A stretch of 64,000 bases of DNA from Jeotgalibacillus salarius (GTDB lineage Bacteria > Bacillota > Bacilli > Bacillales > Jeotgalibacillaceae): assembly GCF_004405125.1 (NCBI RefSeq), contig NZ_SORX01000004.1, positions 124,001 through 188,000 of the forward strand. Direction: 5' to 3'. Numbering within the stretch: position 1 is the first letter of the stretch; the number at the start of each line of letters is the position of its first letter. The notes below the pieces were generated by a model, which had not been told where the DNA came from, searched no databases, and worked only from the letters and a program-made list of their open reading frames with translations. Positions 1 to 9,187 of the stretch are shown here, piece by piece. The translations under genes were made by a program, and so were the position numbers.

Positions 1-2
1 AG

Positions 3-401
3 ATATTTGCTCAAAGACATCAGGCATTATTGGATGAACAGGCAGAAGGACTATCATATTTCTATCTGATTAAAGATGAAGCAGACCGGATTATTGGCAG
101 GGTGAATGTGACTGATATTAATCAATCTGAGCAATCCGGCAGTATTGGATACAGAGTTGGTGAGTCATTTACGGGAAGGGGAATTGCCAAAAGAGCTTTA
201 CGGCTATTAATCATTGAAGTTCAAAAGAAAGGTATTAAAAAACTGACTGCTCAAACGACACGGAATCATATTGCGTCTCAGAAAGTCCTTTTAAAAAATA
301 GCTTTAAGACAGTTGAAGGTGAAGACGAGGAAGTTTTTCTGAATGATCAGAAACTGCAGCTGATTAGTTTCGTATGGAATAGCACAAACCATGAAAAGTA
401 G
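3..401 (+). CDS. GNAT family N-acetyltransferase (5' end outside window)
   Basis: The frame is open to the left edge, so the true start lies upstream; 132 residues are visible. The order of elements fits a RimJ/RimL-type GNAT enzyme, which moves an acetyl group from acetyl-CoA to an amine: a central strand (IIGRVNVTDI), then the acetyl-CoA pyrophosphate loop (YRVGESFTGRGIAKRAL, with the GRGIA turn), then the NHIASQKVLLKNSF helix usual in this subfamily. A TTG codon at base 30 could be taken for a start but would remove the first strand. The acceptor (protein N-terminus or small molecule) cannot be told from sequence. No operon partner is visible. Confidence 0.85.
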   Translation: MFAQRHQALLDEQAEGLSYFYLIKDEADRIIGRVNVTDINQSEQSGSIGYRVGESFTGRGIAKRALRLLIIEVQKKGIKKLTAQTTRNHIASQKVLLKNSFKTVEGEDEEVFLNDQKLQLISFVWNSTNHEK

Positions 402-436
402 TAATTACATAACAGTTTGAACCCTCATTTTTCAAT

Positions 437-452
437 TGTTCCACGTGAAACA
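437..452. promoter_or_regulatory. parS centromere-like site (Spo0J/ParB binding)
   Basis: The 16-mer TGTTCCACGTGAAACA matches the Bacillus parS consensus TGTTNCACGTGAAACA at every fixed position and is a near-palindrome centred on CACGTG. It sits in the spacer after the truncated acetyltransferase. In Bacillus such sites load Spo0J/ParB for chromosome segregation and cluster on the origin-proximal part of the chromosome. The match is seen; binding is inferred. No second copy was found in the window. Confidence 0.85.
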
Positions 453-579
453 AAGCTAAGCGTATAAAACATTTATTGTTCAAATAAGGAGGCGGGTTTA
501 TTGAAGACTTGAAGTCGAGATAACTGCAAGTTTGAAACAAAAACAGGAAGTCATCGCTAATGTCACTTGGAGGTGCTGT

Positions 580-759
580 ATGATTCACAGAAAATTATTT
601 TGGTTAGGCTTCTTAATGTTTTTATCTGGTGGTCTAGCTTTAGCTATTATGGAAAATGAATTAAATGGTAGTAATATTTTTTCTTATATTATTGCTACTA
701 TTGGGTTGCTTCTTACGGGTGTATCTAAAATAGTAGGAAGTAAATACTCATCCAAGTAG
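580..759 (+). CDS. Small two-helix membrane protein, function unknown
   Basis: A 59-residue protein begins at ATG 580, nine bases after a strong GGAGG. A longer frame starts at 532 but has no ribosome binding site. Two hydrophobic stretches (about residues 5-23, LFWLGFLMFLSGGLALAI, and 31-50, IFSYIIATIGLLLTGVSKIV) predict two membrane helices joined by a short polar loop with a KYSSK tail. I do not recognise the family. It stands alone between parS and a zinc-ribbon gene; no operon is evident. Confidence 0.65.
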   Translation: MIHRKLFWLGFLMFLSGGLALAIMENELNGSNIFSYIIATIGLLLTGVSKIVGSKYSSK

Positions 760-901
760 TTAATAATGAATTACAGTATTGAAGAATTGGATGCCATTTC
801 TTAACAAGAGCAGTCGCTTATTTCGCTAAAGGGGCAGTTTTCTTTAATAGAAATAGTAATTAGAAAAGACGTTGAATTTTTCCTTATTAGGAGGTGTAGT
901 A

Positions 902-1090
902 GTGGAGAGAATCTGTTCTAAATGTGAGTCAGTTATGGTTGAGGCTAGGTTAGATAGTCATCCAATTAGAGTTTATAAAGCAGATGTAAAACCCAACGCA
1001 AAAACATTGAGTAACATAAACCCCTGTTATGTTTGTTCAAATTGTGGTTTTCTTGATTTTTATGTAGATGAACCAGAAAAATTCAGGTAA
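902..1090 (+). CDS. Small zinc-ribbon protein, function unknown
   Basis: A 62-residue protein starts at GTG 902, eight bases after AGGAGG; the frame extends to 872 but that start lacks a ribosome binding site. Two CxxC pairs (CSKC near residue 5 and CSNC near residue 46, the latter preceded by a further Cys in PCYVC) indicate a zinc ribbon. The rest is short, polar and shows no enzyme motif. Such proteins are common single-gene hypotheticals in Bacillales; the role is unknown. Confidence 0.7.
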   Translation: MERICSKCESVMVEARLDSHPIRVYKADVKPNAKTLSNINPCYVCSNCGFLDFYVDEPEKFR

Positions 1091-1233
1091 AGCTAATCAC
1101 CTAAAAGTGTAACTACTTTTATGAAGTATTGTACTTAAAGTAATGGGTGTATTAGTTAAAGAAGCAATAAACAATATTGAGTTTTAATAAAGCCAAGCGT
1201 TTGAAGACTGGCTGAATTTGAAGGAGTAATTAA

Positions 1234-1998
1234 ATGACAGCAAATAATTTTGAAGAATACGATGATCCAATCCTTTATGATAAAGAAAATGGAAGCTATA
1301 TTTCTGAGGTACCATTTTTATTTAAATGGGCATCAGTAAAGCCCGGACCTATCATTGACCTGGCCTGTGGCACTGGCAGAGTAACAATTCCTTTGGCAGA
1401 AAAGGGTTTGCAGGTTACAGGAGTGGATGTACATAAAGGTATGCTGAATGAAGCGCGTAAGAAATCAGCTTCTGCCGGTTTTAAGGTGGAGTGGCTTGAA
1501 CAGGATGCTACAAAACTAAGCCTGGGTATGAAGAGTTCATTGATCTATTCAGTCGGAAACTCTTTTCAGCATTTCCTGACCAATGAAGAGCAGGACGGAT
1601 TACTTTCTTCTGTGAACAGGCATTTAGAAGACGAAGGTATATTTATTTTCAATACCAGATTTCCTAGTGCTGAAGAGTTGCTGCAGCCTGCGACAGAGGA
1701 ATATTGGAGGAGCTACAAAGACGGCGAACATAAAGTGGACGTATCGACGATTAGCCACTATGATGCGCTTCAGCAAATCCAGCATTACACCACGATCAGA
1801 AAATATAAAAATACCCATGATGAGATGGTTGATGAAAAGCGAACCAACATCAGTTTGAGATATGTATTTCCGAAAGAAATGGAAAGGCTGCTGGATTCAC
1901 ATGGTCTTGAAATCGTACATATTTATCAGGACTGGAAAGAGACGCCGCTGACGAATGAGAGTGATGAGATGGTTTATGTATGCAGGAAAATAAGTTAA
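1234..1998 (+). CDS. Class I SAM-dependent methyltransferase
   Basis: The 254-residue protein has the Rossmann-fold SAM site: motif I IIDLACGTGRVTIPLA at residues 40-55, an acidic residue closing strand 2 (VTGVDVHKGML), and the motif-III/IV region EWLEQDATKLSL followed by SLIYSVGNSFQHF. It should use S-adenosylmethionine to methylate a small molecule; the C-terminal half (residues 150-254), which sets the acceptor, gives no hint. ATG 1234 has GAAGGAG at good spacing. The gene is monocistronic and ends just before a bidirectional terminator. Confidence 0.88.
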   Translation: MTANNFEEYDDPILYDKENGSYISEVPFLFKWASVKPGPIIDLACGTGRVTIPLAEKGLQVTGVDVHKGMLNEARKKSASAGFKVEWLEQDATKLSLGMKSSLIYSVGNSFQHFLTNEEQDGLLSSVNRHLEDEGIFIFNTRFPSAEELLQPATEEYWRSYKDGEHKVDVSTISHYDALQQIQHYTTIRKYKNTHDEMVDEKRTNISLRYVFPKEMERLLDSHGLEIVHIYQDWKETPLTNESDEMVYVCRKIS

Positions 1999-2015
1999 AA
2001 ATTTTACTAGATGCT

Positions 2016-2049
2016 TAAAAGTGACTGCATGCGTGCGCAGTCACTTTTA
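2016..2049. terminator. Bidirectional intrinsic terminator
   Basis: A 13-bp perfect stem (TAAAAGTGACTGC paired with GCAGTCACTTTTA) with an 8-nt loop has T/A-rich flanks on both sides. It lies between the convergent methyltransferase and VOC genes. Confidence 0.8.
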
Positions 2050-2054
2050 ATGTT

Positions 2055-2420
2055 TTAGTTGATTTTCTGAATCATCTCAACCCTGTTCCCAAAAGGGTCC
2101 CGGAACTCAAAGCGCTCAAATCCCGGTATAGGAATCCCCTCGAGAATCTCAATTCCCTCTTCTTCAAGAATGCGTCTCCAGTAGCTCAGGTCCGTTACTT
2201 CATAAGCAAGATGCGCTTTAGTTGCAGTTCGATCAAAACCCTCTTCCGTTCCGACATGAACCTCAGTGTTTCCAGCTTTCAGCCAGAAACCACCACGTCC
2301 TTTTAGCGATACAGGCTTTTCTTTTTCAACAAATCCAAGAATCTCACAGTAAAATTTTCTCCCTTGCTCTTCAGTCCCTTTTGGAATTGTGATTTGTGCA
2401 TGGTGTAAGCCAACAATCAT
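2055..2420 (-). CDS. VOC (glyoxalase/bleomycin-resistance fold) protein
   Basis: The 121-residue protein has the paired βαβββ modules of the vicinal oxygen chelate fold: VGLHHAQITIPKGTEEQGRKFYCEILGF at the N-terminus, with a metal-type His in HHAQI, then AHLAYEVTDL in the second module and the usual FRDPFGNRVEMIQ end with its terminal Glu ligand. Members bind a divalent metal and act as lyases, dioxygenases or drug-binding resistance proteins; the substrate is unknown. ATG 2420 follows AGGAGG. It is one of six VOC genes in the window. Confidence 0.85.
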   Translation of the reverse strand: MIVGLHHAQITIPKGTEEQGRKFYCEILGFVEKEKPVSLKGRGGFWLKAGNTEVHVGTEEGFDRTATKAHLAYEVTDLSYWRRILEEEGIEILEGIPIPGFERFEFRDPFGNRVEMIQKIN

Positions 2421-2533
2421 GTATGTCGCCTCCTGTTGTAAAAAATATGTATAGATAGATTATCTCCTTCATTTACAGGAAAAGAAAGGAATTTCCTTCA
2501 TTTAAATAGAAGTGAAGCTATGGAGGTGTATCA

Positions 2534-3361
2534 ATGAATCATATTGAAGTGATTAATATGGTGCCGAAATTTCTGCGTTTTTATGAAGAAGCAAGTAAGA
2601 CTGGGATAGATGCTGATGTAAGGTGGAGGCTCTGGCAGGAGCATTACAACTTTGCAGCTGTTCCTCCTGGCGAAGAGGGTCAGAAGATGGCGAGGGAGCT
2701 GCTTGATCAGGCCTTTTCAAAGTATGCTGAACATGTTCAAGACTTAAAAGACTGGAACCCTGAGACAAGTAAACTGGAACGCACACTAAAAGCTATAAAA
2801 GAAATAATGGGATATCATCAGCCTGTAAATCTTACAGTTATTTATTTTGTCGGCGGATTTGAGAAAAACCCTTTTGTTGCGCCATATGGTGAAGGGGTGG
2901 CTGTGTGTCTGCCGGTTGAAGGTGGGGAATCGGATATCTTTCTTGCTCATGAACTGACTCATATCGTTCATGCGCAGACAGCCGGTTTAACGCCATCATG
3001 GGAGCGCACAATCGGTTCCACGGTAATGCAGGAGGGACTTGCTACGCGTATAAGTGAATATTATGTACCCGGAGAACCTGAGGGAAAGTATATTGAGCAT
3101 CAGGACGGCTGGCTTGAAGCCTGCAGAGAAAGACATTCAGACATATTAAATGGCATCATTCCTTTCCTTGACGACCAGTCAGCAGACACGGTTTCGAGGT
3201 TTATATTCGGTACTGGCACAACCGGTCTCCGGAGGGAAGCGTATTATGCAGGCTGGGACATCGTCGGGAAACTTTTAGAGCACGGCGTTACGTTTGAAGA
3301 ACTGGCACATATAGCAGAAGAGAAAATTCCGGTTTATATCAAGTGTGTAATTTCTGATTGA
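2534..3361 (+). CDS. Predicted zinc-dependent protease (DUF2268-like)
   Basis: The 275-residue protein has HELTH at residues 139-143 (two zinc-binding His and the catalytic Glu) and a downstream MQEGLA whose Glu, about residue 167, is the likely third ligand; this gluzincin-like layout resembles the DUF2268 putative Zn-protease family. There is no signal peptide or membrane helix, so it is probably cytoplasmic. ATG 2534 lies seven bases after GGAGG. The next gene starts 37 bp downstream on the same strand, so cotranscription is likely. Family assignment is from motif and length only; no substrate is known. Confidence 0.7.
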   Translation: MNHIEVINMVPKFLRFYEEASKTGIDADVRWRLWQEHYNFAAVPPGEEGQKMARELLDQAFSKYAEHVQDLKDWNPETSKLERTLKAIKEIMGYHQPVNLTVIYFVGGFEKNPFVAPYGEGVAVCLPVEGGESDIFLAHELTHIVHAQTAGLTPSWERTIGSTVMQEGLATRISEYYVPGEPEGKYIEHQDGWLEACRERHSDILNGIIPFLDDQSADTVSRFIFGTGTTGLRREAYYAGWDIVGKLLEHGVTFEELAHIAEEKIPVYIKCVISD

Positions 3362-3398
3362 TAACGTGGAACTCAGATCTTCTTGAAAGGAGCACGCC

Positions 3399-3938
3399 AT
3401 GACAACGAACTATACCTATATTAAAAAGCTGAAAAATATGCATTTTAAAGGTCTGTATTCAGAACGACTGCTGGTTTACAAAACGCATAAAGGTGAGTTT
3501 CAAATGCATTTGTCTACATCACTTCTCGGTTTCAGACCCAAAGAAGAAAATGCTGCGGAAAAATTCTGGCATATGAAATGGAACGAACTTCTTCCCTCTG
3601 GTCATGATGTACTGTTGATCCGTGAACAAAATACGCCTGAACCGCTTCAGTATGAGGAAATCAATTCACCGTATCAGACATATGTGGTTTCAGCATCAAA
3701 CTATTCAACAGCATTTAACACGATCAATAACGCTTGGGCTTACGGCTATCCGGAGGAAGAAGATATTCAGCTGCATACAGTCATTCTGGAGCTTGAGGAA
3801 TCATTTATGAATATTAGCGCAACCCCTGGAGGAGTGACAATCACATTGACAGAAGAATTTCCAGCGCCGAGTGAATATGATGTCATTCTTGCATCAACTG
3901 AAAACAGAAAGGAATTAAACAGGGATGAAGGTTCGTAA
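3399..3938 (+). CDS. Uncharacterised 179-residue protein
   Basis: ATG 3399 follows GAAAGGAG. The protein is soluble, mixed α/β, rich in aromatic residues and Glu, with no signal peptide, cysteine cluster or nucleotide-binding motif. I do not recognise it. Its last 14 bases overlap the next gene (a GNAT acetyltransferase), and the metalloprotease-like gene lies 37 bp upstream, so the three probably form one transcript. The overlap suggests translational coupling to the acetyltransferase. Confidence 0.65.
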   Translation: MTTNYTYIKKLKNMHFKGLYSERLLVYKTHKGEFQMHLSTSLLGFRPKEENAAEKFWHMKWNELLPSGHDVLLIREQNTPEPLQYEEINSPYQTYVVSASNYSTAFNTINNAWAYGYPEEEDIQLHTVILELEESFMNISATPGGVTITLTEEFPAPSEYDVILASTENRKELNRDEGS

Positions 3939-4434
3939 GTGCGAGAGTAAGCTTACACTCAGAGATCTGTCATTAAATGATGTTGAAGCGGTTCTTGAAT
4001 GGAGCCGTGACCTCACTTTTTGTCAGGCAAACGGATGGCCGATTGAGAGAAATCCAGAAGAGCTTCGGCACTGGTGGATCAGCAATGTCAATCAGCCGCC
4101 AGAAAACTTCGTCCGATTAGGTATCGTGTTAGATGGTGAATTAATCGGTTATGCAGACTTAGCATCGATCAGTGAGCAGTCGGCTGAGATTGGTATTGCG
4201 ATAGGAAAAAGTGGATTGTGGGGGAATGGGATTGGCGCTCAGGCGGCAGTTCTTATGATGAAATATGGTGTAGAGGAGTTGAACCTGACCGTATTTTACG
4301 CAGAAACACACGAAGCTAATATCCGGTCGCGGAGAATGCTTGAAAAATTAGGCTTTCAAGAAGTCAGCAGGGTCGGGTTAGAAGAATATGAGGGTAAGAG
4401 AAGCCGGTTAATACAATATGATCTGCATAAGTAG
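3925..4434 (+). CDS. GNAT family N-acetyltransferase (RimJ/RimL-like)
   Basis: The 169-residue enzyme shows the GNAT order: N-terminal LTLRDLSLNDVEAVLEW, strand ELIGYADLASI, acetyl-CoA loop (GIAIGKSGLWGNGIGAQAA, with WGNGIG as the diphosphate-binding turn), then ETHEANIRSRRMLEKLGFQE, the conserved terminal helix. It should acetylate an amine using acetyl-CoA; the target is unknown. The start overlaps the preceding gene by 14 bases with no strong ribosome binding site of its own, so translation is probably coupled. A long palindromic repeat follows. Confidence 0.87.
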   Translation: MKVRKCESKLTLRDLSLNDVEAVLEWSRDLTFCQANGWPIERNPEELRHWWISNVNQPPENFVRLGIVLDGELIGYADLASISEQSAEIGIAIGKSGLWGNGIGAQAAVLMMKYGVEELNLTVFYAETHEANIRSRRMLEKLGFQEVSRVGLEEYEGKRSRLIQYDLHK

Positions 4435-4487
4435 TGGTGAATGGGAATGAGAAGGTATTTAACGATGCTGAAATGGCATGAATATAT

Positions 4488-4550
4488 GCACTGTGGGGAC
4501 GGAGGTTAAAGTGTCATTTCATGACACTTTAACCTCCGTCCCCACAGTGC
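4488..4550. repeat. Perfect 30-bp-arm palindrome, GGGGACGGAG family
   Basis: Arms of 30 bp (beginning GCACTGTGGGGACGGAGG, ending GTGTCAT) are perfect inverted copies around a 3-nt centre TTC. The element lies between a + strand and a - strand gene. Arms are the same as in the copy at 57095. No long T-tract follows, so it is not a standard terminator, although any transcript would fold into an exceptionally stable hairpin. Confidence 0.9.
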
Positions 4551-4560
4551 TCATGTCACA

Positions 4561-6258
4561 TTAATTCAAAACAAACTTCTCTACCAAACGATTCAATGAA
4601 GAAGCCATTTCCTGAAGCTCTTTGTTCTTATCCTGAAGTAGCAGGATCGTTGCATTCTGCTGCTGGGAAGAGGCTGAAATTTCTTCAATGGTTGCTACGC
4701 CTTCTTCTGAAATCGCTGCGATCTCGTGAATTGATTCTACAGAGCGGTTGGATGTGCGTGTGACTTCGTCAATTCCATCTACAATCGAATCTACTTGTTT
4801 TGACAGTTCATTAACAGAATCAAATATCTGGTTAAATAACTCACCACTGCTTTGAATCAAGCTGACCCCTTTGTTGATCTCTAAAAGATCCTGGGTGTTT
4901 GATTTCATCATCATGTCGCATTGTCCCGTCAGTTCCTTCAAGGTAGCTGAGATTGTCACAACAGTATCTTCTGTTTGACTCGATAACTTCTGAACCTCCT
5001 GTGCAACAACAGAAAACCCTTTTCCGGCTTCTCCTGCTCTGGCTGCTTCGATTGACGCATTTAATGATAATAAGTTCGTTTGATCGGCCACAGCTTTAAT
5101 GAGTTTAATATCTTCATTGATATGACCAATGTTCTTACCTAAATGGCTGATTCTTTCCTGACTGATATCACCGTTTTTTTGTATTTGTGTGATTTGAGCT
5201 GTGATTTCCTGAACTTGAACGACACCTTTTTCAGCAATGCCACCTGCATTTTTTGTAATATGATCGATCTCTTTTGCCTGGTGATTCACTTCCTGAATTT
5301 TATCAGACATAACCGTAAATCCTGTTGCAATGTTTTCAATGTGTGAAGATCTGGTTTCTGATGCTTTTGCTTCTTCGCTCGTTCCTACAGCGATCTGAGT
5401 AGAGGCTTCTGAGAGTTCATCAAACGATTTCACTAACTCCTCGCTTGTGTGATTTACCTGACCGGAGTTCACTTTTACACTTTGAATAACCGTGAAAAGA
5501 CTGCTTCTCATTTCTTCAAAGCTCTTCGCAAGCAGTCCGATTTCGTCCTGACGATTTACCTTGATTTCTTCTGTTAAATCACCGTGACTGATTTTATTAA
5601 CAGATGAAAGGAGAAGCTTGATCGGTTTCGTTAAGCGCTGACCGAATAAATAAGCAAATGCTGCTCCTACTATGATGGAGATCACTAAAAAGATGATTTG
5701 AAAGAGAACGATCTGCTGTTGCAAATCCTCTACAAATTGTGTGCTCATATCCACACCGATCATTGCATCTGTGTCAGGCAATGGAATAAAGTAAGATTTA
5801 TGACTGCCCCATTCGTCTTCGTAAATCTCTGTAGAGACCACTCTGTTTTCTGTCAGTGATTCTTCCTGCTCTGCGGTTAAAGGAGATTCAATCATCGTTT
5901 CTTCACTTCCATTTAAAGCAACGATGTAATCTGTGTTATTCTGTCTTGTTAACACGTACACGTATTCAATTCCTTCTTTTCCATCCATAAATGAGGTTAG
6001 AAATTGAACTAAGCTTTGACCTGCTTCTTCTGAATTATTCATTGTTTCTGACACTGCGTCTTGGTCAATCGACTCTGCCAGGTCATCACCATGGATTTGT
6101 AAAATTTGTTCGAATTGAGGAAGTACATGGTCCTCGATGATATAGTCTGTTAAATATTTCACGAAACCGAACATGAGTAAGGCTAATAGAACAAACGGAA
6201 TAATAAACATGATGAAAAGCTGGGAACGCAATGATTTTTTTGGATTAAATTTATTCAT
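4561..6258 (-). CDS. Methyl-accepting chemotaxis protein
   Basis: The 565-residue transmembrane chemoreceptor has a first helix at about residues 14-36, an extracellular sensor of about 145 residues, a second helix at about 183-205, a HAMP linker ([15 protein letters not shown]...) and a long cytoplasmic signalling hairpin. The hairpin tip ([18 protein letters not shown] and onward) is the conserved CheW/CheA contact site. There is no C-terminal CheR-docking pentapeptide. The start overlaps the stop of the upstream ATP-grasp gene by one base (TAATG), so the two are translationally coupled, which is an unusual partnership. The ligand is unknown; the sensor is roughly the size of a small Cache domain. 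Confidence 0.93.
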   Translation of the reverse strand: MNKFNPKKSLRSQLFIMFIIPFVLLALLMFGFVKYLTDYIIEDHVLPQFEQILQIHGDDLAESIDQDAVSETMNNSEEAGQSLVQFLTSFMDGKEGIEYVYVLTRQNNTDYIVALNGSEETMIESPLTAEQEESLTENRVVSTEIYEDEWGSHKSYFIPLPDTDAMIGVDMSTQFVEDLQQQIVLFQIIFLVISIIVGAAFAYLFGQRLTKPIKLLLSSVNKISHGDLTEEIKVNRQDEIGLLAKSFEEMRSSLFTVIQSVKVNSGQVNHTSEELVKSFDELSEASTQIAVGTSEEAKASETRSSHIENIATGFTVMSDKIQEVNHQAKEIDHITKNAGGIAEKGVVQVQEITAQITQIQKNGDISQERISHLGKNIGHINEDIKLIKAVADQTNLLSLNASIEAARAGEAGKGFSVVAQEVQKLSSQTEDTVVTISATLKELTGQCDMMMKSNTQDLLEINKGVSLIQSSGELFNQIFDSVNELSKQVDSIVDGIDEVTRTSNRSVESIHEIAAISEEGVATIEEISASSQQQNATILLLQDKNKELQEMASSLNRLVEKFVLN

Positions 6259-7388
6259 TATAATTTAATTGTCTCCTTCAGTGGCTTTAATTGAATGTAT
6301 TGTGATAAGTCGATATTAAGCAGTCGCTTTATTTCCGTCATAGACTCTGTTTTAAAGAAAATCACTGCAAAGGTACGATCATTTGCTGCATTGATTTCCC
6401 GGTACTCCAAAATATGACTGAACTCTTCTTTTAACCTTGTATGGTCGATCATTTGAATGAGCTCTTTTTTGATTTGTAAAGGAATTTCGGCACAAAAAAA
6501 GCCGTAAATAAACGGATCATGTTGATTCATGATTGTTTCCCACTGCGGTTCTTCATCTAAAAAGTAAGCTTCAGCACCATTTACACCAAAAGCGTAATGG
6601 CTTAAATCTGTCGTGCCGGCGCCTGCAAATCGCAAGGGGTTTAACTCAATTGGAATGATTCCGTGTTGACTAAGCCTTACCTCGATATGAAATGGATAAT
6701 TTTTTACTTGCAGCTGGTCATTTAAACCATACAGGTAGCTCAGGATCTGGTCTTTAACTTCTTCAATGACCATAGAAGATGTAAAATAAATACGGTCGGA
6801 TGTATCGTGTTCACTTGTGAAAATCCGCTTAAGAACATTGAGAATAACGGGCTTTCCGTGTTCATTCATGTAACAGTCAACGGCATACTCCTCACCGTCA
6901 ATCCACTGTTCAATGATGATCTCTTCTCCATCAATCACAGAGTCTGCGTATACCCCTTTTGTTAACAGCAGATCTGCCTGCAGGCTTATGACAGCGCTCT
7001 CCCATTCTTCTTCCTGTTTCACAATGTACACGCCAACACTGGAATATCCCTTATTCGGTTTAATCACCACAGGGTATGGTACCGTCTCCTTATCCATTTG
7101 CAACAGGTTTTCAAGAGTCACCAGTGAAAAATAATACGCTGGATTTACAGATGAAATCAGTTTTCGAAAGGCTGCTTTATTTTTCACTATTTTTGATGAA
7201 ACCGTATGTGCATGGGTACGATTACTTTTATCCAAAATAGATAGACAGCTTTCAGAGTTTGTTAGCAGCTTTGCTTGTGGCGGTAACACCAAATCGCGTT
7301 GATCGTTGTGATAATAGATTGGTATGCTGTGTTTTAATGCACTTTGAATGAGAAGAGGTGAGATAATATGGTTATCTACGATTAACAT
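6258..7388 (-). CDS. ATP-grasp domain protein (carboxylate-amine ligase-like)
   Basis: The 376-residue protein has the ATP-grasp pattern: an N-terminal Rossmann-like part ([18 protein letters not shown]), the ATP-binding Lys and glycine loop ([18 protein letters not shown], about residues 125-142), [15 protein letters not shown], and the metal-binding end [19 protein letters not shown] with the catalytic Glu and Asn. Members join a carboxylate to an amine or thiol through an acyl phosphate. ATG 7388 follows GAGGAGG. It is the first gene of a two-gene unit with the chemoreceptor. Product and substrate are unknown; a role in making or sensing a peptide-like ligand is only a guess. Confidence 0.85.
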   Translation of the reverse strand: MLIVDNHIISPLLIQSALKHSIPIYYHNDQRDLVLPPQAKLLTNSESCLSILDKSNRTHAHTVSSKIVKNKAAFRKLISSVNPAYYFSLVTLENLLQMDKETVPYPVVIKPNKGYSSVGVYIVKQEEEWESAVISLQADLLLTKGVYADSVIDGEEIIIEQWIDGEEYAVDCYMNEHGKPVILNVLKRIFTSEHDTSDRIYFTSSMVIEEVKDQILSYLYGLNDQLQVKNYPFHIEVRLSQHGIIPIELNPLRFAGAGTTDLSHYAFGVNGAEAYFLDEEPQWETIMNQHDPFIYGFFCAEIPLQIKKELIQMIDHTRLKEEFSHILEYREINAANDRTFAVIFFKTESMTEIKRLLNIDLSQYIQLKPLKETIKL

Positions 7389-7633
7389 TCAGTACACCTC
7401 CTCGGTTGATTTATGTGATACTAAAGTACTTTATTTTAAGTATTTAATGGGATTTTTAATATTTTAAAATAATGATGTCTAGGCACATAGAAATGATTAT
7501 ACCATTAAAATTTCATAATAAAAGGGTTAAATGAGAAAAAAGTCCTTTATAAAAATGGTTCTTTAAAACTATAATATTATTTAGATAAATCAGAAAAAAC
7601 AATATATGTATTCGTTGCTGAATGAAATCAAAA
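7389..7633. other. AT-rich spacer upstream of ATP-grasp/MCP pair
   Basis: This spacer holds the promoter region of the ATP-grasp gene. It is very AT-rich with several TATAAT-like hexamers on both strands, but no -35/-10 pair stands out and no gene is supported. Confidence 0.4.
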
Positions 7634-7665
7634 AAACCCCGATTCTTTTAAAAGAACCGGGGTTT
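7634..7665 (-). terminator. Intrinsic terminator of the alcohol dehydrogenase gene
   Basis: A hairpin of AAACCCCG.TTCTTTT against AAAAGAA.CGGGGTTT, read on the minus strand, is followed by a run of seven T. It lies 60 bp after the alcohol dehydrogenase stop. Confidence 0.85.
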
Positions 7666-7724
7666 ATCTATGGTGTGATTGAAACGAGATGTATCATCGA
7701 TTTTCTTCACTTCTTCTTATTTAT

Positions 7725-8765
7725 TTAAATTGTACTGGTATCAATGACAAAACGGTATTTTACATCGGAATCCAACACACGTTTATACGCCTCATCAATT
7801 TCATCAGCAGAGATCACTTCAATGCTCGGTGTAATATCATGCTCTGCACAGAAATCAAGCATTTCCTGTGTTTCACGAATGCCGCCAATCATTGATCCCG
7901 CAAATGAACGTCTTTGAGGAATGAGTGAAAATGCATGGACCTCAAGCGGTTCAGCAGGTGCTCCGACATTTACGAGCGTGCCGTTCAATGTAAGCAGTGA
8001 AAGGTACGCATTCATATCGAGTTTCGCGCTGACTGTATTAATAATCAGGTCGAATGTGCCTGCGAGCTCTTCAAATGTCTGATCATCACTTGTCGCGTAG
8101 TAGCTGCTTGCACCAAATGCCAAACCATCTTCTTTTTTATTCAGCGTACGGGAAAGGACAGTCACTTCAGCACCCATCGCATGAGCAATTTTAACTGCCA
8201 TATGACCAAGTCCGCCCATACCGACAACGGCCACTTTTTTACCAGGTCCTGCATGCCAGTGGTTCAGCGGAGAAAAGGTTGTAATGCCTGCACAAAGCAG
8301 GGGTGCAGCTTTATCAAGTTCAATATTATCAGGAATTCGGAGAACAAAATCCTCAACGACTACGATATGTGTGGAATATCCGCCCTGTGTTGTTTCCCCG
8401 TATTTATCTACGCCTGCATAGGTCGGAACGTTCCCTTTCAGACAGTATTGCTCCTCGCCAGCCTGACAATTTTCACATTTACCGCAAGAGTCAACCATAC
8501 AGCCGACACCTACGCGGTCCCCGACTTTATATTTTGTCACGTTTTCACCAACATCAGTGACAACGCCTGCAATTTCATGACCAGGCACAAGAGGATATTT
8601 TACTTCGCCCCAATCGCCGTGGGCAGTGTGAAGATCTGAGTGACAAATACCTGCAAATTTAATCTCAATCAATACATCATTTGTATCCAGTTCACGTCGC
8701 GTAATTTCAGCTTCACGAAACGACTTATCTGGACCATCAACAGCTCTGGCTTTAGCAGTTACCAT
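7725..8765 (-). CDS. Zinc-dependent alcohol dehydrogenase (CAD/YahK type)
   Basis: The 346-residue medium-chain dehydrogenase should oxidise alcohols or reduce aldehydes with NAD(P). Catalytic zinc ligands are visible in GICHSDLH (Cys) and GHEIAGVV (His-Glu); the structural zinc uses the four Cys of [15 protein letters not shown]; the coenzyme site is [17 protein letters not shown]. The pattern is closest to the cinnamyl-alcohol-dehydrogenase branch (YahK, Bacillus AdhA), which usually prefers NADPH. Length is normal. ATG 8765 follows GGAGG. It is monocistronic. Substrate unknown; general aldehyde detoxification is likely. Confidence 0.92.
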   Translation of the reverse strand: MVTAKARAVDGPDKSFREAEITRRELDTNDVLIEIKFAGICHSDLHTAHGDWGEVKYPLVPGHEIAGVVTDVGENVTKYKVGDRVGVGCMVDSCGKCENCQAGEEQYCLKGNVPTYAGVDKYGETTQGGYSTHIVVVEDFVLRIPDNIELDKAAPLLCAGITTFSPLNHWHAGPGKKVAVVGMGGLGHMAVKIAHAMGAEVTVLSRTLNKKEDGLAFGASSYYATSDDQTFEELAGTFDLIINTVSAKLDMNAYLSLLTLNGTLVNVGAPAEPLEVHAFSLIPQRRSFAGSMIGGIRETQEMLDFCAEHDITPSIEVISADEIDEAYKRVLDSDVKYRFVIDTSTI

Positions 8766-8980
8766 ATATAAAACCTCCAGTAGATTATTTAAAACAGGTG
8801 GCAGGCGCTTTTATTTTTGCAAACCATCTTAATCTATATAGTTCACACTCAGTCAAAAATTAAACATTTATTATACGAAACTCATACATTAGTGTGCTGA
8901 TCATGAAAAATTTTCAAGGAGTCTGTTGCACACAGAAACAAACCATTTTTCAACGCGCCTCACCTCCTAACCTCCTTCTC

Positions 8981-9009
8981 TTGACTTCCAAACCGTTCCG
9001 TACTAACAT
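8981..9009 (+). promoter_or_regulatory. Sigma-A type promoter of the guanidine riboswitch operon
   Basis: TTGACT, a 17-nt spacer and TAACAT lie about 30 bp before the riboswitch aptamer. Spacing is ideal and the hexamers are close to consensus. Confidence 0.65.
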
Positions 9010-9035
9010 AAGCAACGAAAACTCCATAGACATTA

Positions 9036-9165
9036 AAGACTTTCTAGGGTTCCGTCATTATTGGGTCTGGTCCGAGAGAAAGAGCAGGGAGCAATCCTTG
9101 TACACGGAGGGAAAAAAGCCCGGGAGATATCACTTACGAGTGTTATGTCCCGGGTTTTTTTATTT
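9036..9165 (+). promoter_or_regulatory. Guanidine-I (ykkC) riboswitch with terminator
   Basis: The ykkC hallmarks appear in order: CTAGGGTTCCGTC, GGTCTGGTCCGAGAGAAAG, then ACACGGAGGGAAAAAAGCC and CGGGAGA. The final CCCGGGA pairs with TCCCGGG across a short loop to form a terminator followed by seven T (ending near 9163). In the known class, guanidinium binding stabilises the aptamer and keeps the terminator from forming, so the exporter genes are switched on. The downstream SMR pair is the classical target. Confidence 0.93.
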
Positions 9166-9187
9166 TTCAGAGAGAAGGAGCGATTTT

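Noticed and set aside
4488-4550. Ordinary bidirectional terminator
   Set aside because: No T-tract on either side and identical arms occur in a divergent spacer (57095), so a terminator role does not explain the family.
8894-9187. N-terminal extension of the first SMR subunit
   Set aside because: It translates the guanidine riboswitch; ATG 9188 has the ribosome binding site and gives the family length.
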